Positions 25,601-33,890 are shown, counted from the first letter of the stretch. The stretch: 59,000 nt of DNA from Cristatella mucedo (GCA_009760855.2 WPIO01000021.1:2766001-2825000); one strand, 5' to 3'. Notes: a model not told the origin generated them from the letters alone. Numbers and translations are program-made.

Positions 25601-26856
25601 AAAAAAAATGTACAGTGACTGGTTTTGCGATTGAAATTGAGGTGGCTGTGTGCCAGCTTTTGGTGTTCTGACCTCCTTAAATTTGAAGTGTAATTTGCCA
25701 CTCGGTGACAAAACAGTGGTTTTACTGCATAATCATGCAGTGTTTGACTCAAGTAGTTCATACCAGGTCGTTCTTACCATACGTGGTGAGCATGTTCAAA
25801 AGCATCTCCAGGGACCACCAGCCAGAATATCGGGGCATATAAGCTCAGAGAGATTATTTGGCTAGTGTCTGTCCACGACTCCACATAGCAACAAAGACTA
25901 ATTTTACTTTACAGCACATGTAATATCCCTAGGTAGAGGTATGGTCTCTTAGGGTGCTTTACAAGCGTCTTATTAATTATTATTAATCGGGTGCTGAACT
26001 GGTGAGTATAGTGCACCCAAAAGTTATGCCACTTTGTTACGAATGCAGTAGCCAACCGACCGTATTTCATGCAACAGAAGGAAAAGAGAGAAGCACGGTG
26101 GGTTCAGAAGGGCAATCGAGTGAGTGAGTACCATGTAAGTAACAGTGCCGGAAGGCTGGAAAGGATGTACCCGAGTTAGAAGCAGAAGAGATATCGTAGA
26201 GCATATGTCAGAGAGCAGATTTCAGCAAACAGATATGAGAGTAAATGTCAATAGCTGCCGGTCATCCAGTGTGCATTTAAACATGGGCTACCCCAGCTTC
26301 CGATTTAGATCTGTTGTGCAGATTATGAGGTAATGTGCTTGCTCGTGACACCTGAGGTCGTGAGTTCGAATCGTACATGTGGCAGCCAGCCCCCCCCCCG
26401 TCCTGCAGCTGTCCCAAGTGATTGCGTTCAACTGTATTGTAGGTTGACTCCAAATCAACCGACAGTGCTTTACTGGTCGATAAGCTCAAGTTGTGCCGGC
26501 TGAGCGACCTGGGCGACGGCTGCATTGGGAAACTGCAGGTGCTTCGATCTGGCCGCACTCGGCTCCAACTTGGCTCCATTACGTTCGATGTCGAGATGGG
26601 TGCTCCCTCTGGGTTCCTGCAGGTAACTATTACTCGGTGATAATGAGTATTATCTTAAAATACTAGTCGAAATTGTTAAGGTAAGAATTGCTAAGCTCAC
26701 TTGTTTTCATCCTGCAATTTTCTCTGCGTTTCCTAGGATGTCGTCGCCATGGAGATGTCTGGATCAGACCAGCACGACATGTCCGTACTTGGCCACATCA
26801 AGCACAAACTAGTCATCTCACCAGATGTTAGCAGATTGCTGTTTTCGCCACCATGA
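4514..26856 (+). CDS. POLR3D: DNA-directed RNA polymerase III subunit RPC4 (8 coding exons)
   Basis: Coding exons: 4514-4698, 8683-8900, 11959-12098, 21168-21255, 21429-21509, 23023-23171, 26443-26622, 26737-26856. They sum to 1161 nt, i.e. 386 aa plus TGA, close to the roughly 400 aa of vertebrate RPC4. Every junction is GT-AG and phases match (2, 1, 0, 1, 1, 0, 0). Family hallmarks seen: the N-terminal motif RDLTLGGVQKKTFKP, an RG-rich stretch followed by ELIQSHSIFEQGPAEKL, a LPVKLPL segment, VLVQLPDCLPG, and the C-terminal block with GKLQVLRSGRTRLQLG, FDVEMG and SVLGHIKHKLVISPD. By family knowledge RPC4 pairs with RPC5 (POLR3E) as the TFIIF-like heterodimer of Pol III, acting in the nucleus in initiation, termination and reinitiation of tRNA, 5S and similar genes. 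The start ATG has G at -3 and +4. A polyadenylation signal AATAAA lies at 27097. I see no disabling mutation. The exon set is inferred without transcripts, so a small extra exon or 5' non-coding exon could be missed. Confidence 0.93.
4930..5072. mobile_element. Inverted pair of SINE-B fragments
   Basis: The minus-oriented 3' end (GTAGCTGATTTTACAGCCTC) leads into CCCTAAAGGCTATCTCCCGC at 4987-5010. This is mirrored by AGCGGTGGGATATAGCCTTT at 5044-5067, matching as inverted repeat at about 22 of 24 positions. Confidence 0.6.
5082..5120. repeat. 14-bp inverted repeat
   Basis: CATCAGGCAATCCT and AGGATTGCCTGATG pair perfectly around an 11-base loop. An outer GCATCCT/AGGATGC pair extends the stem with bulges. 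Confidence 0.8.
5950..6085 (+). repeat. Dispersed repeat C, copy 1
   Basis: Shares blocks with 9741-9876 and 26031-26165: CTTTTGGTA, CATGCAACA, AGAAAGTGGGAA, GTCAGG and GTGAGTAG, in the same order and orientation. Not related to the LINE or SINEs here; family unknown. Confidence 0.6.
6550..6712 (+). mobile_element. LINE 3' end in POLR3D intron 1
   Basis: It starts within the ORF2 C-terminus (ATGCTCCCAAAGCCTGAACT) and jumps by internal deletion to the 3' module GTGCGTAGAAAGAGGTTCTG and an ATT-rich tail. Confidence 0.65.
8020..8032. repeat. Poly-G run
   Basis: Thirteen consecutive G. Similar runs occur at 50009-50018 and 58739-58749. Confidence 0.9.
8683..8900 (+). CDS. POLR3D: POLR3D coding exon 2
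   Basis: The acceptor ctgcag at 8677-8682 opens with G, completing the phase-2 codon of exon 1 to GAG. The exon carries a Ser/Gly/Arg-rich linker, an RGGRGGGRGRGRG run and the RPC4 signature QSHSIFEQGPAE. The donor is G|gtaagtg (phase 1). Confidence 0.93.
9741..9876 (+). repeat. Dispersed repeat C, copy 2
   Basis: Same ordered blocks as copy 1, including CTTTTGGTACACATGCAGT, CTCATGCAACA and GTGAGTAGCTTAGACATAGC. Confidence 0.6.
10800..11420 (+). mobile_element. LINE 3' portion in POLR3D intron 2
   Basis: Degenerate ORF2 C-terminus (MLYAPKAWNSLPTDVTTSPD at 11064 on) followed by the 3' UTR and ATT-rich tail (11391-11420). It has several frame breaks and is in the same orientation as POLR3D. 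Confidence 0.8.
11959..12098 (+). CDS. POLR3D: POLR3D coding exon 3
   Basis: The acceptor ttgctgtag is followed by TA, which completes a Val codon with the G of exon 2. The exon encodes WSDPAYSGGG, an Ser-rich linker, RIKQES and the helix ATKEILEKLLQDK, the counterpart of the TKQILRMLEKD region of vertebrate RPC4. The donor is AAG|gtaatt (phase 0). Confidence 0.9.
13783..13945 (-). mobile_element. SINE-B copy in POLR3D intron 3
   Basis: AATAAATATTAGCTGATTTA, GGATCGCCCACTGCAGGATT, CACGACCTCGGTCGTGAAG and GGGCTATCACGGC are the complement of tail, body and head. It sits against the 3' end of the LINE at 13946. Confidence 0.75.
13946..15340 (-). mobile_element. Degraded LINE copy, reverse transcriptase and 3' end
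   Basis: Same family and orientation as the copy at 15586-17490 but more decayed. Frame pieces give VIAKHNLGIHFYADDTHLYF (14920-15186), LKLNDDKTNLLVMGK (14738-14932) and a C-terminal part (14353-14706), separated by frameshifts and stops. The 3' module (GCCCTCCGAGAACTGAATC on the + strand) is at about 13955-13990. The 5' limit is uncertain. Confidence 0.82.
15586..17490 (-). mobile_element. LINE copy, reverse transcriptase to 3' end (CR1/L2-like)
   Basis: The best-preserved LINE in the window. Reading the minus strand, the frame 17378-16431 has the reverse transcriptase blocks: LSNYRPVSLLPFLSKTLERV, SGFRANHSTESALL, LLVLLDLSAAFDTIDH, YGVPQGSVLGPVLF and the catalytic FYADDTQLYL (near 16670-16690). 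After a frame change near 16430, the frame 16305-15820 gives the C-terminal region (VTSRLDFCNSLL, PTAWNSLPT). The 3' end has the AAGCGCC / GAGGGCGC module and a TTA-repeat tail at 15586-15606. It is 5' truncated, with no endonuclease domain. Confidence 0.9.
17575..18188 (+). mobile_element. LINE 3' portion in opposite orientation
   Basis: It begins in the ORF2 C-terminal region (ARLVCHECRSCHITPLLADL, then SSYAPKAWNSL) and runs through the 3' UTR to GCAAATGTAAAGCGCCTAG and a TTA tail. The 5' end abuts the 5' end of the minus-strand copy at 15586-17490 with a gap of about 85 bp, so the two sit head to head. Confidence 0.85.
21168..21255 (+). CDS. POLR3D: POLR3D coding exon 4
   Basis: The acceptor cgttgcag opens in phase 0. 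The exon encodes TVDLDEDLGSTNLPVKLPL and then VRLKQE, matching the conserved MPVQLPL segment of RPC4. The donor is G|gtacgg (phase 1). The 9-kb intron before it is almost entirely mobile-element sequence. Confidence 0.9.
21429..21509 (+). CDS. POLR3D: POLR3D coding exon 5
   Basis: Acceptor ttctcttcag; CT completes an Ala codon. The exon encodes AKVKLEDLPGEGDN and then CADLFTAG, the acidic linker of RPC4. The donor is G|gtaagtg (phase 1). Confidence 0.87.
22081..22165 (-). mobile_element. LINE/SINE-A 3' module
   Basis: Complement of the shared 3' module (CAAGAGAACCGAATCTCTAT, then CCAGCCGCTT) with an AT-rich tail on the left. In POLR3D intron 5. Confidence 0.5.
22855..23012 (+). mobile_element. 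LINE 3' end with (ATT)n tail abutting POLR3D exon 6
   Basis: ATAAAGTGCCTCGATAGAGA and CTCTCTTAGGGCATTATAAT are the 3' module. The tail of ATT/GAT repeats runs to about 23012, only 10 bases before the exon-6 acceptor. Confidence 0.7.
23023..23171 (+). CDS. POLR3D: POLR3D coding exon 6
   Basis: Acceptor cctgctgcag; AG completes a Glu codon. The exon encodes MDAGELVLVQLPDCLPG and a Gln/Pro-rich linker ending QPDGK, matching the FLQLPDTLPG block of RPC4. The donor is AAG|gtaggg (phase 0). The acceptor sits directly after the (ATT)n tail of a LINE fragment. Confidence 0.92.
23500..23625 (+). mobile_element. SINE-A copy
   Basis: AAGGTCGTGAGCTCGAGCCC (box B region), ATGTGAAGCACCTGAAAAGT and ATAGCGCTATACAAATGAAT. 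The 5' tRNA-like part is eroded. Confidence 0.7.
24640..24785 (-). mobile_element. SINE-A copy
   Basis: The + strand shows TTTTAGAGAACTCATTAATC then CATTCCATGGGGCTTAG, the GACCTTGGTCGTTGAAGGC region and CACTGTGCCAAACCAGTGC, the complement of a decayed head. Confidence 0.6.
25905..25988 (+). mobile_element. LINE 3' end in POLR3D intron 6
   Basis: TTTACAGCACATGTAATATC, GGTCTCTTAGGGTGCTTTAC and a TTATTAATTATT tail match the LINE 3' module. Confidence 0.55.
26031..26165 (+). repeat. Dispersed repeat C, copy 3
   Basis: Same order: ATGCAGTAGCCAACCGACC, TTTCATGCAACAGAAGG, CAATCGAGTGAGTGAGTACC. A tRNA-like box B (GGTCGTGAGTTCGAATCG) follows about 190 bp later, which may or may not belong to it. Confidence 0.5.
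26443..26622 (+). CDS. POLR3D: POLR3D coding exon 7
   Basis: The acceptor tattgtag opens in phase 0. The 60-codon exon encodes most of the conserved C-terminal domain: LSDLGDGCIGKLQVLRSGRT, LQLGSITFDVEMG and GFLQ. In the family this region forms the RPC5-binding barrel. The donor is CAG|gtaact (phase 0). Confidence 0.94.
26737..26856 (+). CDS. POLR3D: POLR3D last coding exon 8
   Basis: The acceptor gtttcctag opens in phase 0. The exon encodes DVVAMEMSGSDQHDMSVLGH, then KHKLVISPDVSRLLFSPP and TGA. The LGHIKHKLVISPD stretch is the canonical RPC4 C-terminus. Confidence 0.94.
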   Translation, partial: DVVAMEMSGSDQHDMSVLGHIKHKLVISPDVSRLLFSPP

Positions 26857-27096
26857 ATAGTTAATGACATTGCTGAGCTCACTTGTGCCTAGTTCTGCCC
26901 TAGATTTTTCCTGTGAGTAGCATCTGTTAACTCAGATGTTCAACAGCATCGTCGAGTCATCGTTTTTAAGTACTGCTGCTCCGGAGCCGCCGTGTTTCGG
27001 GTTCATAGATGCACTGACCGTGGCTTGAGACGTATAAGTAAGCACATCGCCTTCAAGTAATTTGCTGTGCATGATTTTTTTAAGTAAAACTGGCTT

Positions 27097-27102
27097 AATA
27101 AA
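27097..27102 (+). terminator. Candidate polyadenylation signal of POLR3D
   Basis: A canonical AATAAA lies 241 nt after the POLR3D stop, the first good match downstream on the + strand. Cleavage site not determined. Confidence 0.45.
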
Positions 27103-27208
27103 TCTTTTGCCGGATTGTTCACGGCATCCTAGAACCGCAGATTGTTTTCTATTAGAGCAGTGCCTGACACATCGAAATTCAAAGCCTGCAGCATCTCTAG
27201 AAAAATTG

Positions 27209-27376
27209 GTGAGCCGTGATGGCTCACTAAGGAAGGCTGTTGCTTTTCACGACCTCGGGACCGAGGTCGTGGGTCCGAAGCCTGTGGTGGGCGATCCCCT
27301 ATCACCGCTTGCAGCGGTGGTGATAGCCGTAAAGGCTGCTCTGTCGCTATACAAAAGGGGCTGTTAAATCAGCCAG
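27209..27376 (+). mobile_element. SINE-B copy (near full length)
   Basis: Head GTGAGCCGTGATGGCTCACT, box B-like GAGGTCGTGGGTCCGAAGCC, body GGGCGATCCCCTATCACCGC, then the end TATACAAAAGGGGCTGTTAA. The body contains two short hairpins, CACGACCTCGG/CCGAGGTCGTG and TATCACCGCT/AGCGGTGGTGATA. It lies just after the POLR3D polyadenylation signal. Confidence 0.75.
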
Positions 27377-29490
27377 TATTTTTTGTTAGAATTAGAGCTG
27401 CTGTTTGGGCAACCACTTGTTTGCCAGTCAAGCACTGCATGCAAGCATGCAGTAGTTGCCTAGCCCTTGATGCTTACGGACTGCAATTGCTGCACAGCCC
27501 TTAATGGTAACGGAATTAAAAGATGCCTTTCCGGTGATGGTTTCACTAATCAGTCGAATTGGTACCTGCAAGCTGATCTCAAGTCTGAAAAATGGTGATT
27601 TCGTCCTGAGCCATACAAGCTCTAGGCTACACGTCTTTAGGATTTAGGTATGAGGAAGAATAAGCTGGCCCTTATCGCGTCTACCAAGTTGACTGTACCG
27701 ACTTGCCTGTCCTCTATTGTTACAGAAAGGGAACCGTCAATGTTAAATGACAAGGGAGGCAGTACTCTCTAAATGGGCATTATCCGTAGCCCATCTATGA
27801 ATTAGATCGGAAATATTTACGTACCTTACTTAAATTGTCAAGTTCAAGTAGTTCCAGATGGTACAGCCTGTAGCATTGCAACTACCACAAATATAACCAG
27901 AAACAATTCTGCACTGTATGCCAAAAAAAAGCAAATTGCATAAAGTTGCAAAGAATTCATGGATCTACCTGAAGTACGTAAATTTTTGGTTCTACAAATA
28001 TGTAAAATCCGGGTGAGTTTCGTTTGGAGGACGTTTTAGGTCACAATTTTTGGTTTTCTATGGGGTAAAAACATTTTTAACGGCAAGCTTGTTTAGCAGC
28101 AACCTTCTCGGACAGACGAATAAGCACTTATAAAGAAGGTCTCGGCCATTTATAAACTCACTTATTGAGTTCAACATTTCTGCCGAGGTTCATGCTGAGA
28201 AGCCCTCGGCTTGACGCCATCTGAAAAATGCTATTAGGATTAACTGCTTAGCTACTGCACGTACAGGAGCTAATTTTATCTAAATGTTCGCATTTTCACA
28301 GGGTGCTGCACTATACCACGCCGAAGTCTCCCGGTACCCTGAGAAATACCATAAGAAATACCGACTTAGAATTTGCAATGCGTATGCATGACATTTCTTG
28401 TATATAATTTTTTCATTTACTTTAAATTTGTTTCTGTATAAATCAACAGAGAAATATCTACTTAATAATAGTCTGATTGTACATTTGGTAGTTTCTGAAT
28501 ACATTCTTTATTTTAATTTCTTTTAATGAAGACGATTCAGATAGTACCGAGTGTACAATCGGGCTAATGCTGAGTTGTAGGAGCTGCCATAGCTAGCATG
28601 GCGCCTTCCTTTTCGGAGCACCAAGTTAATAGCGTGAAGGCTCTCCGGGCCCTCGGATGCCTACAGCAGGCGCGAATTTCGCCTCTACAGCTTCTCTCGC
28701 AGTCACCTATTTGTGGTCCTTATTCGTAACCCTATCCATTGGGAAAAAAAGGATGGAAACCGGGATGCGAGGACTTTAGGATGACACGTCGGCTTGCTCA
28801 TGCTACATAATGTGCATTTAAAGCGCCACAATTTGGGAGACTAAATGCGTATGATTGCAACTTTTTGGAAATTTTAGGGCTTACCTTGCCGATTTAACTG
28901 CTTTCCACGGGGTTCAATGAAGCCATCAATTCAGCAGGAAACGAATCGAATCTCGGTGTAGATCTTCATTACCACTGACTTTCAGCACCCGAAGCTAAAA
29001 CGAAAGCTGGAAAATGTTTAGAAAATTCTAATGAATAAAGTATCTTCGTTGCTTAAACACAGTTGTGATAAGGGTAATAAAAATAGCCTCTTTTAAAAGG
29101 AAGCGCATTCTAGAAAGTTAAATGGGCTTAAAAGGACGTCAGTAAAATTATCGACCCTGATAAAAGCCAGCGGTCTCGCATGGCCGTAGCTTGTCTTAGC
29201 TAAAGCACTTTGGAGCGTCCGTGGCGCTTCAAGGAATACTAAATTCATGTTACTTTATCCGGATTGCTGTTTCTGGCACTGCTAACTCCGTGGCTATGAT
29301 GATAGGCTGCACTTTGTGTCCCGTGTGGCCACTGTTTGGCCGAATGCGCCCAAATATGGCAAATTTGTAGGCAGCTGGTTGATGGATGCGGCTGCGTGCA
29401 CAGGATGTGAGTTTTGTGAGCCAATGTAGAATCAGTCGTTGCAATTCTATGCTACCCATTGTGCTGGCTCACTCACTCGCACTCTCCTTC

Positions 29491-29586
29491 TCTTTCTTTC
29501 TCTTCATGTTCATGCACCTTCCTTTCCACTCATCCGACTCTTTCCTTCTCTTCATGTTCATTCATCTCCCTTTCCACTCATCCGAA
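29491..29586. repeat. 48-bp tandem duplication, pyrimidine-rich
   Basis: Two units of TCTTTCTTTCTCTTCATGTT type sequence, each ending CCACTCATCCGA, at 29491-29538 and 29539-29586, with a few differences. Confidence 0.8.
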
Positions 29587-29824
29587 ACAAGGCTCACCGA
29601 GGCATTTGGACGAGTCTCATCTCTCGGAGGCAATTTCCGCTTACTGTGGACAGTAGGAGTTTTCTCCGTTCACTGAAGAGATTTGCACCGCGAGTCGATA
29701 GCTCGCTGGGCGGTGCGGGGAGCTTTAAAAGACCAGCTCATTAATTCGTTGTTCGATGGGGCCCGTGGAGGAGCCCGGGTACGTGTGGGGGTGTTTCCTT
29801 AGTCTACTAAGAGGAGGGGAGCTT

Positions 29825-29905
29825 GCGCGCGCGCGTGTGTGTGTGCGTGCGTGCGTGCGTGGGTGTGTGTGTGCGCGCGCGCGCGCGCGCGCGTGTGTGT
29901 GTGTG
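29825..29905. repeat. Alternating GC/GT tract (potential Z-DNA)
   Basis: About 80 bp of almost strict purine-pyrimidine alternation: (GC)n, (GT)n, GCGT repeats, then a second long (GC)n and (GT)n. Confidence 0.93.
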
Positions 29906-30322
29906 ACGAGAAGTGATTCTATATTTAGAATGCTGCCACCCATACTTTTAATGGGCGAAGCATTTGCTTGTGCTTCTTAAACGAGACCAATATAAAACCT
30001 AAAGCCTAGCGAAGGATCCTCGGAGGTGAGCATGCTGCTGGTCGTGTAGTAAAGAACTCCTCGCCGGGCTCCTTCCAGAGACCGACGGAGCAGGTAAGTA
30101 GCCCGTGCAAGTAAGCCGCCCGTACGAGGCTACTCTGGAGCTACCTGCTGGTGGCTTCTGTTTACGTTAAATTGCTACCGAACGTGCATTACAGTAATGG
30201 CTGCTAATTGAGTGCTCGCGTTGCCATGGCGTTACTAATTGGTTACAGTTGTGCGATTTTTAACGTACTTCCGCCGCTAAAGGCACCTTCTGCGAGCGGG
30301 TTATTAATGCGCACTTCCTCGG

Positions 30323-30541
30323 TCAGTCGTTGTTAATACGACAGAGGGCGCTCGCGCCGTTCGAGAGACGACGAACATTATCTTCCCGAGCCTTGACTCT
30401 CTTGACAAGGTCCATTGTACGTTGTATGGACTTGACCAACAATCGCGAGCTTCTCACGATCTTTGAGAAGGACGCACGCTCGGAGAGCGATTGCCTAAGA
30501 TGAGCTATAGACGCTTCCGATGAACGCTGCCACCAATTCAT
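30323..30541 (-). CDS. Possible small protein or exon, 72 aa
   Basis: ATG at 30541 with A at -3. The frame is helical and basic with heptad-like spacing: MNWWQRSSEASIAHLRQSLS, then KIVRSSRLLVKSIQRTMDLV and KRVKAREDNVRRL. Not LINE-derived as far as I can tell. No family recognised; it could equally be an exon or chance. Confidence 0.22.
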   Translation of the reverse strand: MNWWQRSSEASIAHLRQSLSERASFSKIVRSSRLLVKSIQRTMDLVKRVKAREDNVRRLSNGASALCRINND

Positions 30542-31424
30542 ATTTCACGTTTTGGCTCCACGTTTTCTAGCTGCAGACATCCGAGAAGACAATCTTGAAG
30601 TTAATTGAGATCGACCGCACACGTGCTCCTGTTAATTCTGATGGTTAAGCACCTAGTCAGTGACCTAGTCTAGCGGGTAATATTGTTGGACGTGTTGTAT
30701 GGAAATAGTTTCCCTTGACCGTCCATCACGCCAAGAGTGCTTCTAGGGGCTATATTATTTAGTGTCCGGAGAGCTTCAATGAACCTTCAAAAGGTTTTGA
30801 AAAAAATCTTAATTGGGCTGGCAGAGTGGAGGGAGGCTGGCGTTTGATGGGGGGGTGACTAAAAACAGCTCAATCCACTGAGAGGAGACGGCAGAGCGGA
30901 TTGCAGGAGGGCAGCTTATTTATTTTATACATATTTCTATTGTAATCCCCTTTCTTCGGTATTTCACTGATATATTCGATGTGACTGTTCATGAGCTTTC
31001 GTCTGGTATGCTTCTTTAAAAAAAAGGCCTGCTGAGCATAGTGTGTGATGTCTCCATTAGTCGATGCCTGCATGTGGGCCTTCTTTAGTTGGTCATCAAG
31101 ATACTCCCTGTATCCTATGTTAGCCCTATCAACGAAAGTGCATTAAATCAACGAAGCATAAGTATAATTCGTTGTTTAACACTCGTTCTGTTAATAGCTC
31201 CCTCGCTGCGTCTCAGCATGAATTGAAAAGTAGAAAGCCGGCCATTATTGAGGTTCTCCTCAAATCAGCTGACGTGCAGACTGTCGCCCCGGCTACATGC
31301 CACTTAACATGAAGGCTACTTAATCAGCCTCGCGGAGTTACTGCTACTCTTACGGGTGTTAGATAACCAGTCAATGCACCGTCTACGTTGACCTGCAGTC
31401 GCAGTTGGCTGGCAAAGGCTAAAA

Positions 31425-32155
31425 ATGCTCGCTGCAGCCGATTCTTCTAATCGGCCGCCCATGGGCACGGGACAGCCTAATAAATTCTGCGTGTTAAATG
31501 TCCGCTCACTGAAAACCAAGGGGCCACTTATTATTCACGACCAGGTGAAGTCCAGGAGAAGCTCGATGAATTTCTGGTTACCGAGACTCGGGATGTCACC
31601 CTGCTCTGCTGGCTGCGTATTAGAGACCAGCCCACCCGGGCTCTCAGTCTTTGAGACCACGTGGTCTGTTAAGGTGGGTGGTGAGCTTGCTGTCATCGTT
31701 CGTGAATCGATTGGCTGTAATAATAACTGCAGCTTCTCGCACGGGTCATCGTTTGAATCGATTGCTATCAGGTCCTCATCAACGACCACGCCTCTCACAG
31801 CTGTTATCTACCGACCTCCTTCTGGCTGCCTAACCATGTTTATGAAAGAGTTTTCCGAGTTCCTCACGAAAACATTTGTGCGGACAGACCTTTGTAAATT
31901 GCTGGAGACTTGAGCAGTCACGCTGACGACCCTAGCAGCAGTCAGCTTCGCTCCTTTCTTGACTGTCTGGAGAGAGCTTCGTCCAATAGGTTAGTCATAC
32001 GACTCGTGTGTTTGGGCCATGTTCTGGACCTCGCGATCGCAATGGATGCGTGCCCCACTGACCTCGTGGTGTGCCCTCGTTGTGAGCTAGACCTCCCACT
32101 TGGCGAAAGTCGCTCCGTGCTACAAGGCATGAGCGGTCTTGGTAAAAGCTGAATG
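31425..32155 (+). mobile_element. LINE relic: ORF2 endonuclease domain (CR1/L2-like)
   Basis: The frame 31425-31913 carries the apurinic-type endonuclease features of non-LTR ORF2: NVRSLKTKG, GGELAVIVRESI, FESIAI and the YRPPSG motif. From 31910 the homology continues in another frame (SQLRSFLDCLERASSNRL, then GHVLDLAIA), so a frameshift breaks it. Catalytic completeness is lost and the reverse transcriptase part is missing on the right. A dead fragment. Confidence 0.75.
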
Positions 32156-32589
32156 ACGACTCGGCCTTTCTTTCAGTGAAACTGCAGGTGATATCGCTAC
32201 TACGAGCAGTGACGAAAAGGCTTGAATATACTAAATATAATCGGTCAGACTATGACAGCGATAGATACGGTTTGCAGTTCCACAGTTATAAGCATTACCA
32301 ACCCGATACGTCATAAGCGATAGTTTAGACCTCATCAAAGGCCATTTGAACCAATAGCCAGTCGGACAATATAGCTGGTGCTATTCACACAGCTCATCTG
32401 TGGGTCTGGGATAAACAGCTCGACGTTCATGACGTAGACTTTCTATATGGGCACGGACGTTCGTGCTTGATGTCGTGCTCTGCTACCGTCGACAAACTTC
32501 GTGTATTGGTGCTGCACTTACTTCTCATTATCTGTGCTTAAAGGACTTATCAGTGACGATGTCGTGTAGGTATACAGGATCGATCGCTG

Positions 32590-32639
32590 GAGAATTCCAA
32601 CCCACGACATCGATGCCGATGTCGTGGGTTGGAATTCTC
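32590..32639. repeat. Perfect 23-bp inverted repeat (hairpin)
   Basis: The arms 32590-32612 (from GAGAATTCCAACCCACGACA) and 32617-32639 are exact reverse complements around a 4-base loop ATGC. The right arm CGATGTCGTGGGTTGGAATT resembles a SINE box B region (GTCGTGGGTTCGAATC type). Confidence 0.92.
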
Positions 32640-32654
32640 TAAACACAATCTTGG

Positions 32655-33890
32655 CTTTCCCTTTAAATCACACGATGTTTGGGCACTGTCGTGATATCAG
32701 TTGGGTGTGAGTTCCAGGCGTTGGGAGAATATGAACGAAAGGCACGATCTTCAAAGGATTTGAGGTTCGTTCGAGGTATGGCTACACGATCAGAGTCAGT
32801 ATACGAGTGATACGACGCTTGGCCAGGCGGGGAAGTGTTTCTGATAGGTAGGCTGGAGCCAGAGAATGAAGTTACCAAAAAGTGATTGACAGAATCTTGA
32901 AGTCGATGCGTTGCTTGTCTGGGAACCAGTGAAGGACGGCGAGAAGTGGTTTGGTAAGCAACTGCCACGTTCACGATAGACAATTCTATCAGGCACCTAC
33001 AATCAGACACCGACAATCTTAGCTCTCACAAACAAGGCAGACTCGACAGTGGAACTGCTATGGTCGTCTAGAGGTCACTTTGGAGCCGGATACCGAGATT
33101 TCGTCCGGATGCTACAGGAGATATGCTGGGAGAGCCGATTTTGAGAGTTGAGCTTTAAAGTTTCTGAGTCACACAAGGAACCTAAAAACACACCTATTTA
33201 GGACAGCATTTAGTGGGTCCCTGTGATTCGTCCTTGATGCGCTTATGCGTGCTGACACTGTGCATGCTGCCACTAACCACATTTGCATGCTGACCCTGTG
33301 CATGTCACCCCTAACCATATTATTCATTTCGTTTGTTTTTCAAGCATGATTTTACTTACCATTCAATTGCATTTCACTTTACAGCAAATGTAAAGCGCCT
33401 AGAGAGAGATTAAGTTCTCTGAGGGCGCTTTATCAAGTGAATTATTATTATCATTATTATTATTACACTTGGTCTTCTCGCTGGTTTCTATCGTCATTCA
33501 ATTTGAGAAAGTTTGCTGCCATCCAAGTACGGATGTCAGCAATACATGCAGCTAGGCAGTGAAGCGAATGTGTCTTGCTAGAGAGCTGGGAGGGATCGGC
33601 AGCATAGGTGCACAGCTGCATGTCATCAGCATAGGAGTAAAAGCCTAGAATGTGCTTGGCAATCATATCGGGAAGTGGGAGAGTGTACATTGTGCAACGA
33701 AGCGGACCGAGAACATAAGCACTGAGGTACCCCGTACTTCAGTTGTTCTTTGGATGACCTTCGTCCGTTCGCATCAACACTCGGGAGTCTCCCACTGAAA
33801 TAGGATCTGAACCATTGCAGTGCAGTGCCAGTGACGCCCAGGTGAGACGAGAGGCACTCGAGAAGGACTTACCGCTTGCTCCGGCGAACT
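32655..33890 (-). mobile_element. LINE copy split by a later insertion
   Basis: The minus-strand homology of 32655-33177 (ORF2 C-terminus: IPRTNLKSFEDRAFRSY) resumes at 33474 with the reverse transcriptase part (LPDMIAKHILGFYSYADD and FLKLNDD, 33463-33690) at the point expected from the intact copy at 15586-17490. Between them sits a plus-strand LINE 3' end. Several stops and frameshifts are present. Confidence 0.82.
33178..33473 (+). mobile_element. LINE 3' end nested in an older LINE
   Basis: A 5'-truncated copy of about 296 bp consisting of the final codons, 3' UTR, the AAGCGCCTAGAGAGAG module and a TTA/ATT tail. It interrupts the minus-strand LINE 32655-33890, so it inserted later. Confidence 0.85.

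Larger units (their letters stand above)
23172..26442 (+). other. POLR3D intron 6: contents
   Basis: It holds two SINE-A copies in opposite orientation (23500-23625 and 24640-24785), a LINE 3' tail (25905-25988), a third copy of repeat C (26031-26165) and a tRNA-like box B sequence near 26355-26372. There is no coding exon. Confidence 0.65.
27380..31424. other. Intergenic, no gene identified
   Basis: AT-rich to about 29,200, then the pyrimidine-rich tandem repeat and Z-DNA-type tract. A strong donor-like GAGCAGGTAAGT occurs at about 30,090 on the + strand. A 43-codon frame from 28598 is mildly protein-like. Nothing here can be tied to a known gene. Confidence 0.5.

Noticed and set aside
26310-26375. 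Possible tRNA gene near a GGTTCGAATC-like box B
   Set aside because: No acceptor or anticodon stem forms; it is at best a SINE head relic.
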